A stretch of DNA of 64,000 nucleotides. Origin: Euryarchaeota archaeon UBA462. Lineage in GTDB: Archaea > Thermoplasmatota > Poseidoniia > Poseidoniales > Thalassarchaeaceae. The notes beneath the pieces were generated by a model. The model ran no database searches, was not told the DNA's origin, and saw only the letters and a list, made by a program, of their open reading frames with translations. Of the stretch, positions 18,355 to 27,022 are shown in pieces; the stretch's first letter is position 1; each line of letters begins with the position of its first letter. Made by a program: the position numbers and the translations under genes. The stretch covers positions 109,625-173,624 of the forward strand of contig DAYD01000013.1 of NCBI GenBank assembly GCA_002506755.1, read 5' to 3'.

Positions 18355-18668
18355 AGGTACTCAATTAAATGGTCCGAGCCCCCTACAAAGATCGGGTCTT
18401 CTCCCCTCATATCGAAAACAACTGGGACTGTTCTGTGACCTGTCACAGTAACAACCTCACTTCTCAAACCATCAAAGTTGTCAAGATTTACCTCGATGTA
18501 ACTAAATCCCTTCGAATCAAGCGTTCTGAAAGCCCTTGTGCAATAGGGGCATATAGTCTGAGTGAAGACTAGGAAGTCCCGATCGGCGCCTTTGATGATC
18601 TCATGAAGACGCGACAGGATTATCTCCTCCTTGCTCCTCTTTCCACCAAGCAGACTCTCCCAAATCAT
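18351..18668 (-). CDS. Glutaredoxin-like thiol oxidoreductase
   Basis: 105 aa with a thioredoxin fold: redox motif QTICPYCTRAF (Cys40, Cys43), the cis-Pro segment HRTVPVVFD, and GGSDHLIEYL at the end, as in glutaredoxin. It reduces disulfides in the cytosol. The ATG at 18668 lies 68 nt inside the 3' end of the subtilase-permease gene in a different frame; no ATG, GTG or TTG occurs later before the fold begins, so the overlap appears genuine. The electron donor is not evident. Confidence 0.85.
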   Translation of the reverse strand: MIWESLLGGKRSKEEIILSRLHEIIKGADRDFLVFTQTICPYCTRAFRTLDSKGFSYIEVNLDNFDGLRSEVVTVTGHRTVPVVFDMRGEDPIFVGGSDHLIEYL

Positions 18669-21600
18669 CTATCTCATCCTCTCCTGTGTCTCTTCCCTCC
18701 AATACCCTGTCCGTCTCATTCTCGTCAATGAAGAAAAGGAAGAATGTAGTCACCAAAGTAAGGGCGGCTCCGATGTATATTGCTGAGGTATAGTTGAATA
18801 TCGAAATCATCCTCTCAGTTAATGAGTATGCGAAAACTACCGAAGTGTTCAATATTGACATATAGGCAGTAAATTGAGTTCCGCCCACTTTGCTCCATGT
18901 CAACCTCATGCAGAGAGAAATTATGCAAATCAAAGCTATACCGGCTACAAAATACTGGCCGATTAGATAGACAGTCATAATGATCGTGTTTCCCCAGAAC
19001 GGCTGTAGGAATGCAAAAGTAGCATTAGCGAGAGCAAGAACCACAAATGACACCATCGCAACTCTACGAATTCCAAACTTGTCTCCCAGAATCCCCCCAA
19101 TTATTTGCCCAGTGACGGAACCTAGCAGCGCTATTCCCCCTACAATTCCATTATACTTCTCTTGTGACCACCCAGCTTCGTTGATGAATATATCAACGTA
19201 AATTGGACTAGTGAAATAATAGAGCTCTCCAAGCAAGCCGGCAATAACGAGTAGGAAAGCAGACCTGACGGAGAAGGCCTTGGTGAGGTAAAATGAAGTT
19301 CTGGCAACAGTCCTTCTAGTTGACTCCGGTAACAATAGGAAGGGGCTGGGGAGTGATGCCCTTTGTTCCGAGTCGAAGAATCTTGAGTAAACTACAGAGA
19401 AAACTGAAAGCAGGATTAATGCCAAACTGACTCTATTGGTACCAGACCACGGTAAAATATCTAACCCTAAGAATGTCTTGCCTGCAAGAGCGGGAAACCC
19501 TTCTCTCACATGTTTTCCAAAGGTCCAATCAACTGTAAAAACGTCAATAACGAATCCAAAGAGCCAGATCGAGATTCCAAGAATTGCAAAAAATGAGGCG
19601 AAGGAAACAGAGTCTTCAGCTATATTAATTCCGACCGTTCTAGCCACTCTGAACTCCTCCTCCTCTTCCCAAGGAGATAGATCTGACTCACCTACAACTT
19701 CTGCGATCAACGCTTCCGAATCAGCTAGATCTTCAGATGAATCAAGCCCTTCTTCCGATTTGGACCATGGGAAAAGCTTGACCCCTTTCTTTTCTACCAT
19801 AGTCAAAGGCACCAGAACTATAATCGCTAGCATTACTAATTGAGCTGCAATAACTCCAGAAATACCAATCTTCGTTATCAGAACACCCAAAACGGCACCT
19901 CCGAAGATAATCCCGACTCTCTTTGCAGCGAACATGAGTCCATTTACTCTAGCGACCTCATCTGGCTCCAATACCTCAACAGCGAGAGCATCCGTAGCAA
20001 CATCCTGCATCGATGCGAAAATGTTGTGAATGAACAGAATCCTCGCTACAAGATCTATCTGCCCATTCAAATCAGGGACCAATAGTAGGGAGCCCAGTGA
20101 TATAGCCATCCCTGTTTGTGCGAATAGAATCCACTGTCTTCTAGGTCCGTACCTTTCTACATATACGGAATCAACTAGCGGCCCCCAAATCCACTTAAAT
20201 GTCCAAGGAAGAGAAACTGTTGCAAATAGAATAGCTATCTCAGGGACTGATACTCCGTTTGAGACTAGGTAAGCTGCAAACGTAACTCCAGCAAATCCAG
20301 AAGGAAGCCCCTGTGCAAAATAAAGCACACAAAGAGTCAGTACCCGCTTCACTGAGTTATCAGTTATCGTGCCACCCTTACCCAGCTCTTTGAAACCTTT
20401 AGAGAGCCTCTCACTGATTTTTTGATAGTCTGTCTTTTCCGAATCAGCCGAGGTCGTTTCCGATCCTTCTTTGTCAGAATCTTCCTGATTGAATGTCCAC
20501 GACTCTTTCCTTCCAGTGAACATAACCAAAACAATTGCAATAATGAATGGAATTAGGAATGCAATAGGACCTAAATTCACCAATCCACCCGGTGAGGATG
20601 AAGGTCCGGATGCTTGCGCATCGACCAACACAACCCTACGAGCATCAACTGGTGACACACTGTCTTCAGAAACCGATAGTCTAGCGTATATGGTCGAGTT
20701 CCCCGATTTTTCATGAGGATCCAATTTGATGCTCCAAGATGACCAGTCTCCATTTTTCGATAGGTCAGCTGCTACGAACCACTCTCCCCCTCCTACCTTA
20801 ATTTCGACGCTACCAGTTCCCGGTGCGGCTCCCGAGGATGTGCCAGTGACGTAGCTTTCATTACCAATTTGTTCTAAAGTACTCACATCCATAGTAACAT
20901 TGAGTGATCGATCAATGCTTCCAGCTGCTTCGACGAAGGCAGTGGGGTCCGCTTGACCATAGCCAAACTCGTTATCCGGACGACTTTCTAATATGCTGCA
21001 ATCGTTAAATCCAGGATCATTAAGTAGCTGAATTTCTCGCTCTATTGAGTGGGCTGAGATAATATCCTTGAATTCGGAGGGGGTTAAATCGGGATTTGCC
21101 TGAACCATCAGAGCAGCGATTCCTGCCATTAATGGGGTGGCCATGCTGGTGCCTGACTTACTCGTGTACCCATCTTGGGTCGCCGCATCTGGGGCCATTA
21201 TATTGGATCCGATAGTCGCAACATCAGGTTTTACCCTAAGATCTGAGGTGTAACCTCTACTACTGTATATGGCTAAACCTAGATTCTTATCCAAACTTGC
21301 TACAGTGACTGGCAGTCTCGCATCTCCGGGACTGTCTATTGTGTTGCACCCCGCTAGAGTTGCACCTCCAAACTCATTCCCAGCGGACAAGGTCGTGATA
21401 ATTCCCGCTTCCACGACCATGTCCATTTGACGACTCCAAGCGGAATTTCCGTCGTTATCGAGATGCAATTCGAATTGCTGCTCGCCAAGAGAAGATGTTA
21501 CGATATCGATACCATACTTGTCCTTGTTGTTTATTGCCCATTCCGCTCCTTGCATTACATCTTCTATGTCACCATCGCAACATCCCAAGATATTGATCAG

Positions 21601-22518
21601 ATACGCGCCAGGAGCTGCTCCAACGTACCTGAGACCTGTACTTGAGTCACTTTGCCCACCTCCAGAACCAGCCGCTATTCCAGCTACGTGAGTCCCATGT
21701 GTGCCCGAATCATAAGATGTCGAGGGATCCTGCTCCTCGTCGGTTATAACCGCGTCAAAGAAAGCTATGATTTTAGGGTCACAGTCTGAAGGGATTGGCT
21801 CAGGTTCGGGGTCAAGAGGATCAGGCTCGGGAGGGTCATCTATGCAGGTAAATGGATCGTCATCCATGTCATTTAGTCCTTCATGATCCCCCCTAACTCC
21901 AGTATCCAATACTGCGATCACAGAGCCTGTTCCGTCTAACCCCAGATCCTGCCAAACCGAGTTTACTCCCATATTTGGATTCGCTTCATGCATATCTGTT
22001 TCTGCAAGACCCAAATCCTCAATCATCACTACCCCTGGTAGGGATCTGATCCCATCTTCCCTGACGATTATATCGAATGGTGCCGAGGCCGAAACCGTGT
22101 CAAGGTATTCGAATCGATGCGTTACTTTCACCCCAATAGACTCCAAAGCGTAAATATCCGCATCTGTTGGATGATGATCATAATCCACAAAAACTCTCGC
22201 GCTTCCCTCTGGAGCCCTCTTCCACCAACTTCTTTGGATTTCCTCTGGCTGTTCAATGAGCCACTCCAGACGATCGTCTAGTGCGTTGTAATCCTTATCC
22301 CTGCTCCATTCTGTCCACCACTCTCTGTGGATCTCCAGCTCTACGCTAGGGGACCAAAAACCGTCTGCATCAAATCCTCCAATTCCATCTTGCTCTTGGT
22401 GTATGGAAGAGGAGCTTAATGGCGCTATGAGGATCAGCAGTATCGTCGACGCATACACAGCACGCCGTGCGCCCATGACCTCCGGAGACCAAGGTAAGGT
22501 TTGAGCATTCGGACTCAA
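18601..22518 (-). CDS. Subtilisin-like protease fused to an AmpG-type MFS permease
   Basis: 1305-aa single open frame. A signal-like helix (residues ~18-36) and propeptide lead to an S8 protease domain with an intact triad: Asp205 (VIAVLDTGV), His274 (GTHGTHVAG), Ser458 (SGTSMATP), plus oxyanion Asn381 (SAGNE). A Ser/Gly beta domain, one membrane helix (~650-668) and an acidic cytosolic linker follow. From ~723 comes a 12-helix transporter with AmpG/acetyl-CoA-transporter features (YFAQGLPSGF, KWIWGPLVD, SMQDVATDALAVEVL). Topology is consistent: protease outside, linker and permease N-terminus inside. The likely start is ATG 22476. It is transcribed after the GHMP kinase and before glutaredoxin. 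It would cut outside and import products, which is inference. Confidence 0.85.
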   Translation of the reverse strand: MSPNAQTLPWSPEVMGARRAVYASTILLILIAPLSSSSIHQEQDGIGGFDADGFWSPSVELEIHREWWTEWSRDKDYNALDDRLEWLIEQPEEIQRSWWKRAPEGSARVFVDYDHHPTDADIYALESIGVKVTHRFEYLDTVSASAPFDIIVREDGIRSLPGVVMIEDLGLAETDMHEANPNMGVNSVWQDLGLDGTGSVIAVLDTGVRGDHEGLNDMDDDPFTCIDDPPEPDPLDPEPEPIPSDCDPKIIAFFDAVITDEEQDPSTSYDSGTHGTHVAGIAAGSGGGQSDSSTGLRYVGAAPGAYLINILGCCDGDIEDVMQGAEWAINNKDKYGIDIVTSSLGEQQFELHLDNDGNSAWSRQMDMVVEAGIITTLSAGNEFGGATLAGCNTIDSPGDARLPVTVASLDKNLGLAIYSSRGYTSDLRVKPDVATIGSNIMAPDAATQDGYTSKSGTSMATPLMAGIAALMVQANPDLTPSEFKDIISAHSIEREIQLLNDPGFNDCSILESRPDNEFGYGQADPTAFVEAAGSIDRSLNVTMDVSTLEQIGNESYVTGTSSGAAPGTGSVEIKVGGGEWFVAADLSKNGDWSSWSIKLDPHEKSGNSTIYARLSVSEDSVSPVDARRVVLVDAQASGPSSSPGGLVNLGPIAFLIPFIIAIVLVMFTGRKESWTFNQEDSDKEGSETTSADSEKTDYQKISERLSKGFKELGKGGTITDNSVKRVLTLCVLYFAQGLPSGFAGVTFAAYLVSNGVSVPEIAILFATVSLPWTFKWIWGPLVDSVYVERYGPRRQWILFAQTGMAISLGSLLLVPDLNGQIDLVARILFIHNIFASMQDVATDALAVEVLEPDEVARVNGLMFAAKRVGIIFGGAVLGVLITKIGISGVIAAQLVMLAIIVLVPLTMVEKKGVKLFPWSKSEEGLDSSEDLADSEALIAEVVGESDLSPWEEEEEFRVARTVGINIAEDSVSFASFFAILGISIWLFGFVIDVFTVDWTFGKHVREGFPALAGKTFLGLDILPWSGTNRVSLALILLSVFSVVYSRFFDSEQRASLPSPFLLLPESTRRTVARTSFYLTKAFSVRSAFLLVIAGLLGELYYFTSPIYVDIFINEAGWSQEKYNGIVGGIALLGSVTGQIIGGILGDKFGIRRVAMVSFVVLALANATFAFLQPFWGNTIIMTVYLIGQYFVAGIALICIISLCMRLTWSKVGGTQFTAYMSILNTSVVFAYSLTERMISIFNYTSAIYIGAALTLVTTFFLFFIDENETDRVLEGRDTGEDEIDDLGESAWWKEEQGGDNPVASS

Positions 22519-22521
22519 GTA

Positions 22522-23394
22522 TCATCTTTCTAGTATTACACCTTCATCCTCAAAATCCCAATCAAGAATTCCCCATCCGGCATTTCTAAGCGCCTCATTG
22601 GCCGTTTCCAATCCAGAAGGAGAACAAAGAATAGCCGAACATCCGCCTCCTCCGGCTCCAAGAGCTTTCCATGCTGCGACCGACCCATTCTCAACTAGAG
22701 GGTATATTATTGAGCGAAATGGACTATGAATTTCGGGATTAATCAAATCTACTCCTTTGCAAATCTCACCTAATGAAGTAACCACCATGTCCCTTCTATC
22801 CTGCTGAAGTCCATTAGCCATAGTTTTCACAGCTCCTCTTATTATGTGTAGTCCTTCCATTGTTCTGCTTTCTCCCCTGGAATAAGAATCCCACACAGAC
22901 CTCTGCATCTCGCCAGAATTTCTTGAAATACCGGAAAATGAGATAATTAGGTGCTTCTTCAACCAATTTTTTGCAGATTTGGCTGGCTCGAATGGCATCT
23001 CCTCGACTGAACCTCCAAGGAACAGTAGATGATTGAAACCTCCCAAAGCAGACGCCCATTGGTCTTGTCTTCCACATAAGTTGCCGCTTCGATATTCCAT
23101 TTTGTAGGCCTCCTCCGCAATTATCCTTGGCTCCGGATTCTCCTTGGTGGATGAAAGTGCTGAAATCGCCACATGCATGGCCGAGCTAGTACCAAGTCCG
23201 GACCCCCTTGGGACCGGGAAGTCTAACTCCGGAGGACTATCTGTAGATCCCACATCACGTGTTGCAACAACTCTCTTGTTTATCGCAAAGTTAACAACTT
23301 CACCCCCAAAATCTGAAGGGAAAGGCGCTACATCTGTCCATCCTCCGGCAAGATCTACCCTTAGGGGTGCTGAAGCCTTCACGATATCCACCAT
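22522..23394 (-). CDS. GHMP-family sugar kinase-like protein
   Basis: 290 aa. It has the GHMP N-terminus APLRVDLAGGWTDVAPF (residues 9-25), the ATP loop PRGSGLGTSSAMHVA (62-76), a GRQDQWASALGG segment, and the C-terminal glycine loop LGAGGGGCSAIL. The LAGGWTD form is typical of the fucokinase/heptose-7-phosphate-kinase branch rather than mevalonate or homoserine kinases, so a sugar or sugar phosphate substrate is likely. It ends 3 bp before the subtilase-permease frame, implying one operon. No nucleotide-sugar genes are beside it. Confidence 0.8.
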   Translation of the reverse strand: MVDIVKASAPLRVDLAGGWTDVAPFPSDFGGEVVNFAINKRVVATRDVGSTDSPPELDFPVPRGSGLGTSSAMHVAISALSSTKENPEPRIIAEEAYKMEYRSGNLCGRQDQWASALGGFNHLLFLGGSVEEMPFEPAKSAKNWLKKHLIISFSGISRNSGEMQRSVWDSYSRGESRTMEGLHIIRGAVKTMANGLQQDRRDMVVTSLGEICKGVDLINPEIHSPFRSIIYPLVENGSVAAWKALGAGGGGCSAILCSPSGLETANEALRNAGWGILDWDFEDEGVILER

Positions 23395-23451
23395 GCTCTG
23401 CGCTACCGACGTTAAACATCACTTTTTCTAGACCGAAAAGAAAGGATAGGT

Positions 23452-24168
23452 ATGGCCCCTCCGGTAGACATGGAGTCGGAGGTAGGGAAAGCGATAGCTG
23501 CATTTGCAGCAGGAAAACCCGTTATGGTATTCGATTCAGATTTCAGAGAAAAGGAGACTGATTTGCTGTGGCCAGCTATTGCTGCCACCCCTGAGGTGAT
23601 CAGAACACTAAGAAATGACTGCGGAGGGTTGTTATTCCTTGCGATAGGAAATGAGATTGGCGAGACCTTTGGGTTGCCTTGGTTGCAAGACATTCACACT
23701 CATCCAATGCTTGTAGAAGAGAATCCTGTTCTTGGCAAACTCATTACAGATGACCTTCAATACGACAATCGATCGGCTTTCACGCTCTCATTGAATCACA
23801 GAGAAACTTTTACTGGAATAACCGACAGAGATAGGGCACTTACCACTAGGAGGTTCGCGGAGCTCTCTGAGGAAATGATCGGAAGAAGTAGCGAGGATGC
23901 AATTACGGCACTTGGCTCAGAATTCAGGACTCCGGGGCACATACCTGTATGTAGAGAGGCTCCCGGCGGCCTGAAGACTAGGCAAGGCCACACAGAATTA
24001 GCGGTTTCCATTGCTAGACTTGCTGGAATGGTGCCCTGCACGATAGGAGCCGAAATGCTTGAGCCGGAGGGAGATGGAGCTCTTTCTCTCAATGGTGCAA
24101 GAGCATACGCTCTTGCAAACGGAATTCCTATGATTACTGGAGAAGAAATTACTTCTGCAATTGATTAA
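23452..24168 (+). CDS. ribB: 3,4-dihydroxy-2-butanone-4-phosphate synthase
   Basis: Makes the four-carbon precursor of riboflavin from ribulose 5-phosphate. The 238-aa protein shows the acidic active-site loop FREKETD (replacing the common REGETD/RENEGD, with both acidic positions kept), CGGLLFLA, and the C-terminal motif TRQGHTELAVSIARLAG followed by DGALSLNGARAYA. It is first in a tight riboflavin operon (gaps of 10 bp or overlaps) and divergent from the GHMP kinase. Confidence 0.92.
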   Translation: MAPPVDMESEVGKAIAAFAAGKPVMVFDSDFREKETDLLWPAIAATPEVIRTLRNDCGGLLFLAIGNEIGETFGLPWLQDIHTHPMLVEENPVLGKLITDDLQYDNRSAFTLSLNHRETFTGITDRDRALTTRRFAELSEEMIGRSSEDAITALGSEFRTPGHIPVCREAPGGLKTRQGHTELAVSIARLAGMVPCTIGAEMLEPEGDGALSLNGARAYALANGIPMITGEEITSAID

Positions 24169-24198
24169 AAACTAATTTTGAAAACAAAGGACTGTAGC

Positions 24199-24657
24199 AT
24201 GGTTAGAGTAATGGCTGTTGGGATCTTTGATCTTCTGCACGCAGGGCATCTCCATTACGTTGAGCAGGCAAAGTCACTGGGTCATGAGCTAGTGGTTGTA
24301 ATCGCCCATGATGAGACTGTAAGAATGCAGAAACACGAGCCAGTCACCGGGCAGAATCTAAGAAGAAGGATGGTTGAGGGATTAAAACCAGTTGATCGAG
24401 CAATCATTGGAAACCCTCCTGGGGTACCGATTTTTGATATACTGGAGACTGTAAAACCTGACATTATCGCTTTGGGATATGATCAGAAACATTCGATTGA
24501 CGCCATAAGAAACGGTCTAGAAGAACATGATTATGGCCACGTGCAGGTCACTCGAGTCGAAGGTCTATCTGATGATCTTGATGGGACAAGAAAAATAATT
24601 GCAAGAATTCTAGATCTCTGGCCGGGAACTAAAGGCGGACCATATGAGGAGGATTAG
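24199..24657 (+). CDS. ribL: FMN adenylyltransferase (archaeal FAD synthetase RibL)
   Basis: Cytidylyltransferase-fold enzyme that makes FAD from FMN, the archaeal replacement for bacterial RibF. It shows the nucleotide-binding GIFDLLHAGHLHYVEQAK with the HxGH motif, and the C-terminal end of the fold (DDLDGTRKI). The frame opens with TTG at 24178, but ATG 24199 (MVRVMAVGIFD) places the first beta strand at the usual position. Located between ribB and ribE, which supports the flavin role over a glycerol-3-phosphate cytidylyltransferase. Confidence 0.9.
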   Translation: MVRVMAVGIFDLLHAGHLHYVEQAKSLGHELVVVIAHDETVRMQKHEPVTGQNLRRRMVEGLKPVDRAIIGNPPGVPIFDILETVKPDIIALGYDQKHSIDAIRNGLEEHDYGHVQVTRVEGLSDDLDGTRKIIARILDLWPGTKGGPYEED

Positions 24658-24658
24658 T

Positions 24659-25261
24659 ATGTTCACAGGAATTGTAGATGGAAAGGCAACTATTACAAAT
24701 GTGATTCACAATGGTTCTATCTCGACTTTATCAATTGACTTGGAGGGTTTCACTGAAGGATTGGAAATCGGAGCTAGTGTTGCTCTTGATGGAGTTTGTA
24801 TGACTGTAGTTTCTCTTGATGGATATATTGCTAAGTTCGATGCTATTGGGGAAACTCTTGGTAAATCTACTATTGGAAATAGAAAAACAGGAGATATTGT
24901 TAATGTCGAAAGGTCACTGAAACTTGGAGACGAACTGGGAGGGCACATTCTATCAGGTCACATTTTGACTAAGGCCAAAATAATAGCCCTGAATCATGTT
25001 GATGATGGAATTAGCTTAGTTTTGGAAAATCCAGAATCATGTAGGCCATTCATACTTGAAAAAGGATACATAGCGGTTGATGGCATATCTCTTACAGTCG
25101 GGGAAGTTTCAGAAGACTCGTTCCATTTGTATATCATTCCGGAGACAATAAGGGTGACTACGATAGGTGATAAGGAAGTCGGCCAAGAAGTCAATATAGA
25201 GGTTGACTCAAGAACTCAGGCAATAGTAGAGACAATGATGAGAATGAGGGAAAATAAATGA
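24659..25261 (+). CDS. ribE: Riboflavin synthase, lumazine-binding (bacterial RibE) type
   Basis: Dismutates two 6,7-dimethyl-8-ribityllumazines to riboflavin. The N-terminal MFTGIVDGKATI signature and the internally duplicated lumazine-binding barrels are clear (SVALDGVCMTV and then AVDGISLTVGEV; GHILSGHI between them). ATG 24659 is chosen because it follows a strong ribosome-binding site (GAGGAGG) and matches the family MFTGI start; the frame itself opens at 24644. Many archaea instead use an unrelated RibC paralogue of lumazine synthase. It overlaps ribH by ATGA. Confidence 0.94.
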   Translation: MFTGIVDGKATITNVIHNGSISTLSIDLEGFTEGLEIGASVALDGVCMTVVSLDGYIAKFDAIGETLGKSTIGNRKTGDIVNVERSLKLGDELGGHILSGHILTKAKIIALNHVDDGISLVLENPESCRPFILEKGYIAVDGISLTVGEVSEDSFHLYIIPETIRVTTIGDKEVGQEVNIEVDSRTQAIVETMMRMRENK

Positions 25262-25653
25262 ATTTAGGAATAGTTTGTGGATCCTTCCACAGAGAACAAG
25301 TCGAAAGGATGTTAGAATTCGCCAAACAAGAAGCACAGTCAAAAAAATTGGTTGTTTCTGAAATCATTTGGGTCCCAGGTTCAATGGAGGCACCCTTAGC
25401 ACTCGATAGGATGCTAAAAAACGATAATGTAGACGGCGCGATAGTCCTTGGCATAATTGAGAAGGGAGAAACAGACCATGGGATGGTTTTGGGCCAGTCA
25501 GTGACTAAAGCAGTGATTGAGCTTCAGATAACTCATAACAAACCTATCGGACTTGGAATCATCGGCCCTGGGGCAGAACCCCAGCACATCGGACCTAGAC
25601 TGGAGCCTCACGCCAGAGCAGCAGTAGGTGCTGTCGTGGCAATGTCCGAATAA
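25258..25653 (+). CDS. ribH: 6,7-dimethyl-8-ribityllumazine synthase
   Basis: Condenses the RibB product with the ribityl-uracil intermediate to lumazine, the RibE substrate. The 131-aa protein shows the expected pattern: an aromatic-rich start GIVCGSFHRE, the WVPGSMEAPLAL substrate loop, GAIVLGIIEKGETDH with the catalytic His, and GLGIIG. ATGA overlap with ribE implies coupled translation. This completes ribB-ribL-ribE-ribH; genes for the GTP-derived branch are not in the window. Confidence 0.94.
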   Translation: MNLGIVCGSFHREQVERMLEFAKQEAQSKKLVVSEIIWVPGSMEAPLALDRMLKNDNVDGAIVLGIIEKGETDHGMVLGQSVTKAVIELQITHNKPIGLGIIGPGAEPQHIGPRLEPHARAAVGAVVAMSE

Positions 25654-25658
25654 CCGGT

Positions 25659-25982
25659 TCACTCGCCAGGTAGCTTTACTTCTGGGAGAACCGTTGATGT
25701 GGCTGACTCCATCTGTTCTACGGAAATCAGAGGTGTCAATTTCCCATTAAAGACGCCAGATGCTCCGACGTGGAGGGAGAATCTGATTGCCATAGCCTCC
25801 GATGGGATGTCTATTATCATCAAGAAGTCCATCGTCCCATAGGCCCAATAATACGCTTCCAATGAACCTCCCATGGCTTCCGCGCTTCTTTCTGCTTCCT
25901 CGTGTCGGGCCTTTCCTCCATCCTTTAGAAGTCCAGCCACTCCCTTTTCCGTGTAGTTTCCAGAATACATGTATTTTGGCAT
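25659..25982 (-). CDS. GYD domain protein
   Basis: 107 aa resembling the small GYD family: KYMYSGNYTEKGVAGLLKDG at the start and GSLEAYYWAYGTMDFLMIIDIP, which carries the G-Y/T-D core, followed by a short helix-strand end. The family has a ferredoxin-like fold and no settled function. It stands alone on the minus strand, convergent with ribH. Confidence 0.8.
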   Translation of the reverse strand: MPKYMYSGNYTEKGVAGLLKDGGKARHEEAERSAEAMGGSLEAYYWAYGTMDFLMIIDIPSEAMAIRFSLHVGASGVFNGKLTPLISVEQMESATSTVLPEVKLPGE

Positions 25983-26083
25983 GAGACTATCTTTATGGGG
26001 ATTGATATATTATTATTTTCTATTCAATTTCTGAAGTTTGACGACTCTCAAGATTGAAAGGATGTCGAGTGTCTGGAGGGCTT

Positions 26084-27013
26084 ATGGGCGGGGACGTTAG
26101 AAACGTGATCATAGTTGGTTCAGGGCCTGCCGGATACACCGCAGGTCTGTATTCTGCAAGAGCACTTCTCGAGCCATTGATGTTCGCAGGATATATGTCT
26201 GGAGGGCAATTGATGTTGACTTCAGACGTCGAAAATTTTCCCGGATATCCAAAAGGAATAGGCGGTCCTGAGATGATGATTGACATGAGGGAGCAAGCTG
26301 AAAGGTTCGGACTCGAGATTCAGGACAAGAATGTCGAGAGAGTCGACCTATCAAAGCGACCGTTCACGGTTTGGGTCGAGGGAGAGGAATATAGGGCCCA
26401 ATCACTGATTATCTGCACTGGAGCAGAAGCCATTTGGCTAGGCGCAGATGGCGAGGACGAGCAAAAAGGCAGAGGCATCTCAACTTGTGCGACATGTGAT
26501 GGTGCTTTCTTTAAAGATGAAGAAATAATTGTGGTTGGAGGCGGAGATTCCGCAATGGAGGAGGCAACTTTTCTAACACGTTTCGCAAGCAAAGTCACTA
26601 TAATTCATCGTAGGGATGTTTTTAGGGCTTCCAAGGTGATGTATGAGAGGGCAGCAGATCATCCCAAGATCGAGATAAAAACCCACAGACAGGTCAAAAG
26701 TTGGGTAGCGGGAGAAAATGGACTAGAAGGAGCAATTCTGGAGGACCCCAGAGATGGTAAAATCGAGGAGATTACTTGCACTGGAGCATTCATCGCAATC
26801 GGTCACAAGCCAATCACAGCTTTCCTGGAAGGACAGCTAGAAACAGATGATTCTGGATACATTCTTCCTCAGGAACACACTATGACCAGTGTCGAAGGGG
26901 TATTCGCGGCAGGAGATGTGGTAGATACGAGATACAGACAGGCAATCACAGCCGCTGGAATGGGTTGTCAGGCCGCTATTGATGCCGAGAGGTGGTTAGA
27001 GGATCAACACTGA
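26084..27013 (+). CDS. trxB: Thioredoxin reductase (NADPH-type flavoprotein)
   Basis: Flavoprotein that passes electrons to thioredoxin-like proteins. The order is FAD loop IIVGSGPAGYTAGLYSA, the redox pair STCATCDGAFF (Cys135, Cys138), an NAD(P) loop VVGGGDSAMEEATFL with HRRDVFRAS, and the C-terminal FAD motif VFAAGDVVDT. The full length is about 310 aa. The frame opens at 26054, but ATG 26084 (MGGDVRNVIIVG) fits the family start. An AT-rich TATA-like stretch (GATATATTATTAT) is near 26006. It could serve the glutaredoxin in this window. Confidence 0.93.
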   Translation: MGGDVRNVIIVGSGPAGYTAGLYSARALLEPLMFAGYMSGGQLMLTSDVENFPGYPKGIGGPEMMIDMREQAERFGLEIQDKNVERVDLSKRPFTVWVEGEEYRAQSLIICTGAEAIWLGADGEDEQKGRGISTCATCDGAFFKDEEIIVVGGGDSAMEEATFLTRFASKVTIIHRRDVFRASKVMYERAADHPKIEIKTHRQVKSWVAGENGLEGAILEDPRDGKIEEITCTGAFIAIGHKPITAFLEGQLETDDSGYILPQEHTMTSVEGVFAAGDVVDTRYRQAITAAGMGCQAAIDAERWLEDQH

Positions 27014-27022
27014 GCTGAAGAT

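Noticed and set aside
18601..22518. Fusion as an assembly or frameshift artefact
   Set aside because: Not excluded, but the frame runs without disturbance through a plausible anchor helix and acidic linker, and topology is consistent, so it is kept as real.
22522..23394. GHMP gene as a second mevalonate-pathway kinase
   Set aside because: The LAGGWTD start and GRQDQWASALGG segment match the sugar-kinase branch rather than mevalonate or phosphomevalonate kinase.
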